Source: Fidelibacterota bacterium
GTDB lineage: Bacteria; Fidelibacterota; UBA8477; JABMPR01
Assembly (NCBI GenBank): GCA_016844955.1
Contig: JAERTH010000156.1
Span: 1 to 64,000, forward strand
Length of the DNA: 64,000 bases
Direction of reading: 5' to 3'
Below the pieces are notes generated by a model, which was given only the letters and a program-made list of their open reading frames with translations, was not told where the DNA came from and searched no databases. A program made the position numbers and the translations under genes. Positions 18,507-27,903 of this stretch are shown here, piece by piece. Each line of letters starts with the position of its first letter. Position 1 is the stretch's first letter.

Positions 18507-21470
18507 TTATTTAGATATTGTAAACACCCATAGATTGTCCCCAGCAGTGCTCACAAAGCCGCCGTCTACATATCGCGCGAGGGGGTATTCTATTTTTATC
18601 TGGAAGGGACGTAGAATTGTTGATATCCACGCATTTCTCTCCCAGTATGGTTTGAAGGTCAAGCTTAATCCCACGTCCGAAAGCCACATCCAGTCAGTAC
18701 CTGTATGAGATGCCTGGCCCAGATCAATAAAGGCACCGAAATCAAGGATATCAATCCCATACTGTCCTGTTTTAAATATCAGGTCGAGATTGTTTGACCA
18801 GATATGATTTATGGGAGTATCCAGAGAATCACTATACGCACGCATTCGAGCACCACCACTGAGATAGTATCTTGTCCCCAGCATATCAATACCACTGGTC
18901 TGGTGCAAAGTTGAAGCCATCCGATTGAGATACACACTCTGTAAATCGGAAGAAGCGATCCTGGTTTTTACCAGATTAGGGGTGAACCCAAAATTATAGG
19001 CAAAATTGCTGCGATTATTGAAATTGAAATAGCTAAAATTTCTGTCCCAGTAGCTCATAAATGATATCTGGCTAAAATCAAGCCCATAGCCCCCCATTCC
19101 GCCTGGTGAGAATTGGTATTTCACACTCAACCCATAATCGCCCTGCCAGAGATCATGCTGTAGATCATACTGCATACCCATTCTGGTAAAACTGCTTTGG
19201 CTCTCACCATCAATATCAGCGTTTCTGGAATCTGAATAATCAATAAACATTGTCAGGTAGTGTATGGGGTTGATCCATAATTTTCTGGCCCAACTCAGTT
19301 CATAACGCAAGGCAGCATAGGTCATTGATCGCCAGGAACGTGCCTCTCCAGACCAGGTACCTTGAAAGGGAAGTCCTACCTGTTGCTGCTTGAAAGAGAA
19401 ACCAATATCAGGCAGACCAGATTCCAGATTGTGATCCAGTTCAAATGCAGTATAGTTCCCAGTATTCCTGTAGACGCGGTCGACTTTCACACCGAGACCC
19501 AGGCCTTGTTTGTCCGAGAAGCCCAATTGGGGATTCCATAGAAAGAGGGTCCGATCACCGGGATAAGCATCCCACCCCTTGTAATTGTAACGTAGCGCAA
19601 ATTTCTTTTGGGAGTCATTGTTACGTCGATCAACATCTACGAATACATTTTCAGCATCCAGGCAAACCCGTTGGGGATAAAAGTCAGAAGTGACTTCAAT
19701 GGTACCCGTTTTTCTGTACCTAAATTCTTCAAGGGAGGCGCTGGAAGTTTTTCCATTGGATCCATAAACGGTTGCTGAAATAGGGACAAACATATCACCC
19801 TTATTTTCAACATTTATGCGGGTAATAAAATGATTTGCATCAATTGTTTCCACGACCCAGTCGGTCAATGCATAGTCCACATAGTGGGTGGTATGCAACC
19901 ATTGATCAAAAAACCAGTCCAGTTCTTCCCCACTGCCATCTTCCATGGCTTTAATAAATCGCGCTTCATTGACATGCTTCTGAGCCCACCGATCGAAGTA
20001 TAGACGCATACCGGCTAAAAACCGATCTTCTCCCAGGTAGGCCTTCAATGACTGGAGCATGATGCTGCCTTTGTCATAGACATTGGAGCGGTACGAGGCC
20101 CAATCGGAGTAGTCAAAACTATGTAAGGCCAGGGGTTGGTTTGCCGGTGAGAGCACGTATCGCACCACAGGTTTCAAATCTGCTTCCAGATACATCTGCC
20201 GTGGAAGGTGGTCAGATTCAAATTGAGTGATATTGTTGCGCGTGAGATCATATCCATTATCTGGGTAATGGTGTTGTTTATACCAGGTGGTCTGAAAAGA
20301 AGTAAAGCCTTCATCCAACCAGGCATCGTCCAATTCATCATTTCCAAGCAGGCCATAAAACCAGTTGTGACCGATTTCATGTACAGTGAGACTTTCACTA
20401 TCAGACGCATCCATAATCAGCATGGGGTATTCCATGCCTCCACTGAGGAGAGCCTGTGTGATCGTCATTTGAGGCCAGGGATACATACCAAACTTTTCTG
20501 AAAGCCAGCGCACTGCCTGTTCACCATATCTCACGACATCCCTGCTCCAGGCGCTACCCACTTCAGTCTTGAAAAGTACATGAATATCAACACCATTCCA
20601 TACACCATGTTCATAGACAAATTCTGGTGAACATATCCAGGCAAAATCGTGGACATTTTCAGCAAAAAAAGTGACCGTGCGCCTGGCAGAACTATCCAGC
20701 TCAGCGAGATATTCAGCCCGGGCTACTTTGAAATCCTTGTGCCACTTTTCCCACACAATAGAGGTATCAACAGCGACGGCCTTCCAACCAGGATCTCCAT
20801 CCACAACCTCACCTGTGGCACCAACGACCTGATCTATTGGTAGATCAATTTTTACTGTAAAGTTGCCGATCTCTCCATAAAATTCGCCCCAATCCCCGAA
20901 CGGATCGTCATGCCATCCATTTTCATCATAGACGACAAATTTTGGATACCACTGTGCGAAATCAAACTGCTGTCCCTCCCAACCAGAGCGATCTAAATGG
21001 GGATGAATGCGTGCGTTCCATTTCAATTCAAAATTGAGGGTATCACCCGGTGCCAGCGAATGGTTCAACGTGATATCAAGTATGGTGTCATCACGAATTT
21101 GAAACTGCAGGTCGGTTGAACCTGTTACAGCACTTTCAATGGTTATCCCTGTCCACCCCTTCTCTAGCTTCATGGATTGACCATATTCATCCCAGACCTG
21201 TTGTGCAATGGTTCCTTCGTTAAAGGCATTGTGGTAAAGATGCATATTGATGTTGCTTAAGGTATCTGGCGAATGATTGATGTACATGAGCAGAGAAGTG
21301 GCGTCCAGAGACTTATTTTCAGTATCCAGGACTACATCCATTTTGTACTCAACATACTGCTGCCAATAATCTCCAAACAGGGATGTTGAAAATATTGCAA
21401 GCAATAAAACGGTTAGCAGGTTCAAGCGAAGCTTTCGCACTATTTGGTTTTCCCCAGGCTCACACAACAA
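18507..21470 (-). CDS. M1 family aminopeptidase-like metallopeptidase
   Basis: GGMEYPMLIM and VHEIGHNWFYGLLGNDELDDAWLDEGFTSF (HExxH-x18-E). Long beta-rich C-terminal region. Confidence 0.85.
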   Translation of the reverse strand: MLCEPGENQIVRKLRLNLLTVLLLAIFSTSLFGDYWQQYVEYKMDVVLDTENKSLDATSLLMYINHSPDTLSNINMHLYHNAFNEGTIAQQVWDEYGQSMKLEKGWTGITIESAVTGSTDLQFQIRDDTILDITLNHSLAPGDTLNFELKWNARIHPHLDRSGWEGQQFDFAQWYPKFVVYDENGWHDDPFGDWGEFYGEIGNFTVKIDLPIDQVVGATGEVVDGDPGWKAVAVDTSIVWEKWHKDFKVARAEYLAELDSSARRTVTFFAENVHDFAWICSPEFVYEHGVWNGVDIHVLFKTEVGSAWSRDVVRYGEQAVRWLSEKFGMYPWPQMTITQALLSGGMEYPMLIMDASDSESLTVHEIGHNWFYGLLGNDELDDAWLDEGFTSFQTTWYKQHHYPDNGYDLTRNNITQFESDHLPRQMYLEADLKPVVRYVLSPANQPLALHSFDYSDWASYRSNVYDKGSIMLQSLKAYLGEDRFLAGMRLYFDRWAQKHVNEARFIKAMEDGSGEELDWFFDQWLHTTHYVDYALTDWVVETIDANHFITRINVENKGDMFVPISATVYGSNGKTSSASLEEFRYRKTGTIEVTSDFYPQRVCLDAENVFVDVDRRNNDSQKKFALRYNYKGWDAYPGDRTLFLWNPQLGFSDKQGLGLGVKVDRVYRNTGNYTAFELDHNLESGLPDIGFSFKQQQVGLPFQGTWSGEARSWRSMTYAALRYELSWARKLWINPIHYLTMFIDYSDSRNADIDGESQSSFTRMGMQYDLQHDLWQGDYGLSVKYQFSPGGMGGYGLDFSQISFMSYWDRNFSYFNFNNRSNFAYNFGFTPNLVKTRIASSDLQSVYLNRMASTLHQTSGIDMLGTRYYLSGGARMRAYSDSLDTPINHIWSNNLDLIFKTGQYGIDILDFGAFIDLGQASHTGTDWMWLSDVGLSLTFKPYWERNAWISTILRPFQIKIEYPLARYVDGGFVSTAGDNLWVFTISK

Positions 21471-21633
21471 TATCTACAGAATCATCAACTGAACAAATCA
21501 CCAAACAGTTACACCAACTGAAGCGGGGGAACGCATAATCACTCATCAGTAAAACCGCTGACGCATGGAAAAGTGTTATTCCGGGGTAATATTTATTGGA
21601 TGAACCAGCCTTATTCAGCTGATTCTAGAGCTA

Positions 21634-23403
21634 TTACTCAACCAGTTTTATATGCAATTCTCGAAGTTGTTGTTCATCGACATTGGATGGAGCTTCATCC
21701 ATCAATGATGAAGCTGATGTGGTCTTCGGGAAGGCAATAACGTCGCGGATATTCTCTGTACCAGCCAGAATCATAATCAGACGGTCAAAGCCAAAAGCGA
21801 TGCCGCCATGTGGTGGGGCACCAAATTTGAAAGCCTTGAGCAGAAAGCCAAAGCGAGCCTGTGCTTCTTCTTCATCCATTCCGATCAATTCAAACATTCG
21901 GCTCTGCATTTCACGGGTATGGATTCTGATGGAACCACCAGCCACTTCATAACCATTGATCACCAGGTCATATGCACGGGCACGGACATTACCTGGATCT
22001 GTGTCCATAAGCGCTGCATCTTCCGGGTTGGGTGATGTGAAGGGGTGATGCATGGCGATATATCGTTTGCTGTCCTCATCCCAATCCAACAGAGGAAAAT
22101 CCAGAACAAAAAGTGGTTTAACCACACCGGGCTGAATGAGGTTCTCACGTTTGGCCAATTCAAGCCGCAACGCTCCCAATGCCTGCAGGGTTTTAGCTTC
22201 ATTGTCCGAAACAAAGAAGAGCATATCATTGTGCTCCAGCTTGAGGTCGCCAATAATTTCAGACTGCAGTTCCGGGGAGAAAAATTTGCTGATGCCTGCT
22301 GAGAAAGCCGACTGATCCAGCTTGACAAAAGCCAGCCCTTTGAGGCCATAATAGGTCCGTAGCCACTCTGTCAAACCATCTACAATTTTCCGTGAATATT
22401 TATCAGCCGCATTCTTAAGCACCAGGGCTTTTACACGACCCCCAGCAGCGAGATTGTCTTTGAAAACACCAAAATCGGTTTTTTCTGCGTATTGAGCAAA
22501 CTCTACCAGTGGCATTTCAAAACGAATATCAGGCTTGTCGCTGCCATAGGTTTCCATGGCGTCTTTGTATTCCATGGTGGGAAAAGTCTCTGGCAGATCA
22601 TAGTCGAGAATATCTTTAAACATGCCGCGTGTGAGACGTGTAGCCAGACTCAGAACATCATCTTGATCTACGAAGGACATCTCTATATCAATCTGCGTGA
22701 ACTCCGGCTGTCTATCAGCTCGCAGGTCTTCATCTCGGAAGCATTTCACAATTTGAAAGTATTTATCATAACCAGAGATCATCAGGAGTTGTTTATATGT
22801 CTGCGGTGATTGTGGCAGTGCGTAAAAGCGACCTTTATGGATACGGCTGGGGACCAGATAATCACGGGCACCCTCAGGCGTAGATTTCATGAGCACAGGT
22901 GTCTCAAATTCCATGAAGCCTTCTTCGTTCAAACGACTGCGAGCGCTTTGATACGTTTTAGATCGGAGGGCCATAAAACGTTGTAATTCTTCAGTGCGCA
23001 ATTCCAGATAGCGGTATTCCAAACGCAAGTCTTCGCTACCACTCTCACGATCAGAAACCAGAAATGGCAATGGCTGTGCTTCATTCAGAACTTCCAGATC
23101 AGAAACGATGACTTCTATACCCCCTGTTGGCATATTGGAATTGACATTTCCTTCAGGTCTTGCTTGTACAGTCCCTTTAATGGCAATGACGTCTTCCATA
23201 CCCAGGCGTTTTGCTCGAGCGGCCATATCAGCATCGATATCAGGGTTAAAGGTCACCTGGGTTTTCCCGTAACGATCACGAAGATCAAGAAAAATCACAC
23301 CACCATGATCCCGGTTCTTGGCAATCCATCCATTCAGGATGACTTCCTGGTTAACATTTTCTCCAGTTAATTGACCACAGGTAACAGTTCTTTTTAGACG
23401 CAT
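21634..23403 (-). CDS. aspS: aspartyl-tRNA synthetase
   Basis: Class II aaRS motifs: GFMEFETPVLMKSTPEGARDYLVPSR, FYALPQSPQTYKQLLM, FRDEDLRADRQPEFTQIDIEMSFV, GIAFGFDRLIMILAG. Start set at MRLKRTVTCG. Confidence 0.97.
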   Translation of the reverse strand: MRLKRTVTCGQLTGENVNQEVILNGWIAKNRDHGGVIFLDLRDRYGKTQVTFNPDIDADMAARAKRLGMEDVIAIKGTVQARPEGNVNSNMPTGGIEVIVSDLEVLNEAQPLPFLVSDRESGSEDLRLEYRYLELRTEELQRFMALRSKTYQSARSRLNEEGFMEFETPVLMKSTPEGARDYLVPSRIHKGRFYALPQSPQTYKQLLMISGYDKYFQIVKCFRDEDLRADRQPEFTQIDIEMSFVDQDDVLSLATRLTRGMFKDILDYDLPETFPTMEYKDAMETYGSDKPDIRFEMPLVEFAQYAEKTDFGVFKDNLAAGGRVKALVLKNAADKYSRKIVDGLTEWLRTYYGLKGLAFVKLDQSAFSAGISKFFSPELQSEIIGDLKLEHNDMLFFVSDNEAKTLQALGALRLELAKRENLIQPGVVKPLFVLDFPLLDWDEDSKRYIAMHHPFTSPNPEDAALMDTDPGNVRARAYDLVINGYEVAGGSIRIHTREMQSRMFELIGMDEEEAQARFGFLLKAFKFGAPPHGGIAFGFDRLIMILAGTENIRDVIAFPKTTSASSLMDEAPSNVDEQQLRELHIKLVE

Positions 23404-23599
23404 CTTCGCTCCATTATTTATTGACCCATACGTTTTGACCATGCCACGACAAGTTTGCTTTTGCAAGTTGTATCCTGCTACCCGACTTGCCTCTATACTA
23501 GAGCCATGTCGTGTTTATCCGCCGAGGGAGGGGTCAATATCGCGCCGAAGCTACGATTTTGTCTAGTTTATCCCTGAGCATATAGTGCAGGCGGATAAA

Positions 23600-23622
23600 A
23601 TCGGGGCAATGTAAACCCCGAT
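23600..23622 (-). terminator. putative intrinsic terminator after the XRE-like gene
   Basis: Perfect 7-bp inverted repeat ATCGGGG / CCCCGAT. The minus strand continues into TTTT. Confidence 0.5.
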
Positions 23623-23691
23623 GGGGCCACATCAATAACTGACATTTGGGATTGGGGTAAACTTTTTAAGAGGGATGTTTTCTGGAAACAG

Positions 23692-24075
23692 CTATTTCCG
23701 GCGGAGTCGCTGTATCAAAGGCAGGACATCTTCCTGCTCTTTCTGGAATGTCTGTTCCGCTTCCGTCCAGTCCCTTTCTACGGGTTCAGGGGCTGGCGCT
23801 GGCACTTCTTCTTCAAACGGTTCCGGTGTTTCCAGATTTTCTTGTTCATCACCCAGGGTTGTATTGAACATACTGCCACGTCCCAGTATGAGCCAGTTAA
23901 AATCCAGATCATATTCATCAACCAGGGGAGTTAGTCTGGTACACTTGATTTCCCGCTCCCCCATTTCCCAGTATATAATGGTGCGTTTACCTAACCCACA
24001 AAGGCTGGCAACTTCCCGCTGGGTCAAGCCTACTGCGGCTCGAAATTCTCGTAATCGTTCAGCAATTCCAGACAT
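23692..24075 (-). CDS. XRE-family helix-turn-helix transcriptional regulator
   Basis: MSGIAERLREFRAAVGLTQREVASLCGLGKRTIIYWEMGEREI HTH followed by a Pro/Glu-rich linker. Confidence 0.8.
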   Translation of the reverse strand: MSGIAERLREFRAAVGLTQREVASLCGLGKRTIIYWEMGEREIKCTRLTPLVDEYDLDFNWLILGRGSMFNTTLGDEQENLETPEPFEEEVPAPAPEPVERDWTEAEQTFQKEQEDVLPLIQRLRRK

Positions 24076-24263
24076 ATTTCCTCGATTATTAAACTGCAAT
24101 AATATGCACTTTGAAAAGGTTGATCAAAATCGGAAAAACTGAAATCTTGAGATCAATTTTTTACTCAGATGTGTCTTGTTGATTTTCTTATGAAGATTAT
24201 ACAAAACCATTACTCTCAGAACTTGCCATATGAAAGCATAGATTTTGTTTCCATATTCATCCC

Positions 24264-26783
24264 ATGAAAATTCCCTACTTTTGGTTTCGCCCTCTGTGTC
24301 TGTTGTTTCTGGCATCACTTGGTTTTGCTCAGCAAAGCATTAATGGATTTATCCGCGAGAACACAACTGGTGAACCCCTGCCCTATGCCAATATAATTCT
24401 CCCTGATCTCAACCGTGGTGCAACCTCCAATGTTGATGGTTACTTCGTTGTCAGTGACCTCCCAGTAGGCACTCACCGGTTAATTATCTCAATCATTGGC
24501 TATTCAAATGATGAGCGTATGATTGAACTACCTGACGACATGAATCTGCGCCTGGATATTCGTTTGGACCAGACTATAATTGCAGGTCAGCCTATTGAAG
24601 TAAATGCAGAACGAGAGAAGTTCAAAGAGCTGGTCAGTACCAGTACAGTAACCCTGGACCGACGCACTATTGAGGTGGCCCCTTCCTTTGTGGAGGCTGA
24701 TGTGTTTCGCGCACTCCAGATGCTGCCAGGTGTTCAATCGCTAAATGATTTTTCTTCCGCTCTCTATGTCCGTGGTTCTACACCGGATCAAAATCTGATC
24801 ATGCTCGATGGGATCACGGTTTACAATCCCATGCACCTGGGAGGTATCTTCTCAACCTTCAATACCGATGCCATCAAGGAAGCAGACTTTCATGCCGGGG
24901 GTTTCCCCGCCCAATACGGCGGGCGTCTGGGATCTATTCTTAATATCATCAATCGTGAAGGCAACACTGAAGAATTTAGTGGCAGCGCTAACATTTCTCT
25001 CATTTCCAGCAAAATGCTGGTTGAGGGTCCCTTGCCCACCGGTGACTCTGACCTCATAAAAGGCTCCTGGATGCTGGCCGGTCGCCGTACGTATTTTGAT
25101 GCTATTATGAATACGGGTTGGAAATATTTAATTAAACCTTTTATGAGTGAAGACGTACGGGAGGATTCTCCAGACAAGCTGGTACCCTACTATTTTTACG
25201 ATTTTCAAGGGAAAATGAATCTTGATGTCGGCAGTGATCATCGCCTCACCTGGAGTTCTTTTTATGGTGATGATGTACTGGACTGGAACTTTGAATCCGA
25301 TTATTCATCAGATGATTGGGGTTACGATGACTGGGAGAATGATAACGAATATTACTACGAAGGTACAGATAAATCCGTATTTGACTGGCGATGGGGCAAT
25401 TTCACCAACAGTTTGACCTGGCGCTGGATCGTCAATCCGAAACTTATTGCCCGAACCTTTGTGGCAAACAGCCGTTTCAGGTTTGCTGTAAATTTTGATT
25501 ACAGCGATGAGAGTTACTCTAGAAGTATTTATGATACGACCAGCTCAAGTACATCATTTGAATTTGACCTGTTTGATCGCATCAATGACAATAGTATTGA
25601 ATCCAGTCTCACCTGGCTGGCCAATGACAGGCATAATATCCTGACAGGATTTCAGCGTAAGGATGTGGGATTCCATCTGGGAATGATCATCGGTGCTGAA
25701 GAGACCTATGATGGTGAGACTGAAACCTTCCTTGACACCATCATGTGGATGAAATCCAAACCTGCTGAAACCGCCATATACATCCAGGATCAATGGGAGG
25801 TAAATCCTCTACTCTCTCTACAAAGTGGATTGAGAATTGCCACTTACTCGCTCCATGATACCCTCTATTTTGAACCACGGTTGGGTCTGAAGTATTTCCT
25901 ATCCGAGAAAATGTCATTCAAGGCTTCAATTGGGCGCTATCATCAATTCCTCACAGTTGCCAATCCCCCAGATGAAAATCTCAGATTCCTGGATATCTGG
26001 TTTGGAATTCCGGAGGATAGACCGGCTCCTTTGTCGGATCACTATATCATGGGGTTGGAATATCTGAGCGATTCTGATATTCTCATACGTACTGAAGCCT
26101 ATCACAAAACCTTTGACAACATGTTAACACTAAAGCCAACTGATATGATTGCTGTGGATGATAACGGTCAAGTACGTATTGATCCTTTTAACGAATTCTG
26201 GGAAACGGATGCCTACGCCCAGGGCGTAGAGGTCCTGGTGAAAAAACTCTCCGGGCGAGTGCGTGGTTGGGCCGGGTATACTTTTGCTCAAACCGAGAGG
26301 AAGTATGAAGGCCAGGATTGGTACTATCCAAAATATGACCGCACCCATACGCTTAATGTGGTTGCAGATTGGGCTTTAAGTGATGCGCTTCATTTCAGCT
26401 CCGCTTTGACTTATTCAAGCGGTAATCCCTATACCGCAGTAATCGGCAGAACTGAGAGCTGGACAGAGGATTCTTGGGATATAAATGACTATTGGTATGA
26501 CAGAGAGAATGTGCTATATGGTGAAAAACATGCCCATCGTTATCCAGGTTATTTCAGGCTGGATGTCAGTCTAAAGAAACGCAAACCGTTCTATAACGGT
26601 CATCGGGAATGGTATTTCCAGATTCTGAATGTGACGAATCATCTCAATGTATTCACCTATGTATATCGACAACATGAAGATTGGGACTATCGCACACAGA
26701 CCAGTACCAACAAAGGCGTTCAGCGATTTGGGGTTCCCATGTTTCCATTTTTTCCAACTTTTGGGGTGAAATTTGAATTCTAA
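24264..26783 (+). CDS. TonB-dependent receptor with N-terminal carboxypeptidase-regulatory-like domain
   Basis: NGFIRENTTGEPLPYANIILPDLNRGATSNVDGYFVVSDLPVG; plug domain LPGVQSLNDFSSALYVRGSTPDQNLIMLDGITVYNPMHLGG. Confidence 0.9.
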   Translation: MKIPYFWFRPLCLLFLASLGFAQQSINGFIRENTTGEPLPYANIILPDLNRGATSNVDGYFVVSDLPVGTHRLIISIIGYSNDERMIELPDDMNLRLDIRLDQTIIAGQPIEVNAEREKFKELVSTSTVTLDRRTIEVAPSFVEADVFRALQMLPGVQSLNDFSSALYVRGSTPDQNLIMLDGITVYNPMHLGGIFSTFNTDAIKEADFHAGGFPAQYGGRLGSILNIINREGNTEEFSGSANISLISSKMLVEGPLPTGDSDLIKGSWMLAGRRTYFDAIMNTGWKYLIKPFMSEDVREDSPDKLVPYYFYDFQGKMNLDVGSDHRLTWSSFYGDDVLDWNFESDYSSDDWGYDDWENDNEYYYEGTDKSVFDWRWGNFTNSLTWRWIVNPKLIARTFVANSRFRFAVNFDYSDESYSRSIYDTTSSSTSFEFDLFDRINDNSIESSLTWLANDRHNILTGFQRKDVGFHLGMIIGAEETYDGETETFLDTIMWMKSKPAETAIYIQDQWEVNPLLSLQSGLRIATYSLHDTLYFEPRLGLKYFLSEKMSFKASIGRYHQFLTVANPPDENLRFLDIWFGIPEDRPAPLSDHYIMGLEYLSDSDILIRTEAYHKTFDNMLTLKPTDMIAVDDNGQVRIDPFNEFWETDAYAQGVEVLVKKLSGRVRGWAGYTFAQTERKYEGQDWYYPKYDRTHTLNVVADWALSDALHFSSALTYSSGNPYTAVIGRTESWTEDSWDINDYWYDRENVLYGEKHAHRYPGYFRLDVSLKKRKPFYNGHREWYFQILNVTNHLNVFTYVYRQHEDWDYRTQTSTNKGVQRFGVPMFPFFPTFGVKFEF

Positions 26784-26807
26784 ATTGTTGCAATCATCAG
26801 AAAATTT

Positions 26808-26832
26808 GGACATTGAGCTTGTCGCAATGTCC
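26808..26832. repeat. hairpin-forming dispersed repeat between the TonB receptor and DUF4249 genes
   Basis: GGACATTG-AGCTTGTCG-CAATGTCC perfect 8-bp arms, followed by GGCTTCGACAAGCTCAGCC. Confidence 0.6.
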
Positions 26833-26895
26833 AGCAAGTATGAGAGAAGGCTTCGACAAGCTCAGCCATCGGCCAATAGTAGCGCATACCAGTTC

Positions 26896-27900
26896 ATGAG
26901 ATTTGCCACATCTCTCATATTATTACTCATTTTCACATCCTGTGGGGATTGGGGCTGGGAATCCATTGACACTGACAATGAGGAACAGTTGAACATCTTT
27001 GGGCTGATCAGTCTGGATGATTCACTGGAGAGCTTCATCGTTGTGCATAAAACGCTGGATACCGCTGGTCCTAATGACACAATCGTAGGATACGATACCA
27101 CTTATTTTGATACGTGGGAATGGTATAATGATGAGACTGGAGTTACTGAGCGTGACACGTTCTGGTATGATCCACCCTATATCAGGCGTTTGACTGAATC
27201 TCTATACGTTGTGAAGGATGCCACAGTCACCGTTTCCGATGGCAATCAGAGTTACTCATTTGTACGCAACCCCCAATATTTGGACTATGGAGATGGTCAA
27301 TATCACTGGTATGATGATATTTTTAGCGATCCTGCAGTTTACATGAATACAAATGGTAGTTTTCAAGCTCAACCAGATATGGAATATACGCTGTCCATTA
27401 CCACACCTTCGGGGCATCACCTGATCGGTTCAATGACTACGCCTCCTATCCCCAGACTTAAAGAAAGTGTGTTGGCTGATACCGTATCGATCAATGCTTT
27501 ATTCGAAGTGGGTTGGGAATACGATGGTGACTATCATACAACTATTGCTATGGGGCCAGCAGCCTGGGATCCAACCAGCTCTGTCTGGTATGATTACATC
27601 TGTGGTTCAGATCAGCGTGATATCATTGAGCCAGGGGATACAACCTGGGTTTCAGAATTTCAATCCTGGTGTGTTGAATCGAATCAAGATCCAGACCTAG
27701 TTGCGAAGATAGATCTGCGTCTCCGCTATGTTGATGAAAACTACTACAAGTACTTTCTTGCTCAAGATCAGGATGTGGAGGACATTTCAAATTTTCTTAT
27801 TGGTGAGGGAAGTATCGGAACGTCTTATGGCGTTGAAGGAGGGTTTGGTGTTTTTGGTGCCATGAGTTCCTACTGGACCAAACGCTATGCTACCCCCTGA
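26896..27900 (+). CDS. DUF4249-like lipoprotein
   Basis: Lipoprotein signal MRFATSLILLLIFTSCGDW. Follows a TonB receptor as is typical; NEEQLNIFGLISLDDSLESFIVVHKTL. The upstream part of the track ORF is repeat sequence. Confidence 0.65.
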   Translation: MRFATSLILLLIFTSCGDWGWESIDTDNEEQLNIFGLISLDDSLESFIVVHKTLDTAGPNDTIVGYDTTYFDTWEWYNDETGVTERDTFWYDPPYIRRLTESLYVVKDATVTVSDGNQSYSFVRNPQYLDYGDGQYHWYDDIFSDPAVYMNTNGSFQAQPDMEYTLSITTPSGHHLIGSMTTPPIPRLKESVLADTVSINALFEVGWEYDGDYHTTIAMGPAAWDPTSSVWYDYICGSDQRDIIEPGDTTWVSEFQSWCVESNQDPDLVAKIDLRLRYVDENYYKYFLAQDQDVEDISNFLIGEGSIGTSYGVEGGFGVFGAMSSYWTKRYATP

Positions 27901-27903
27901 TTT

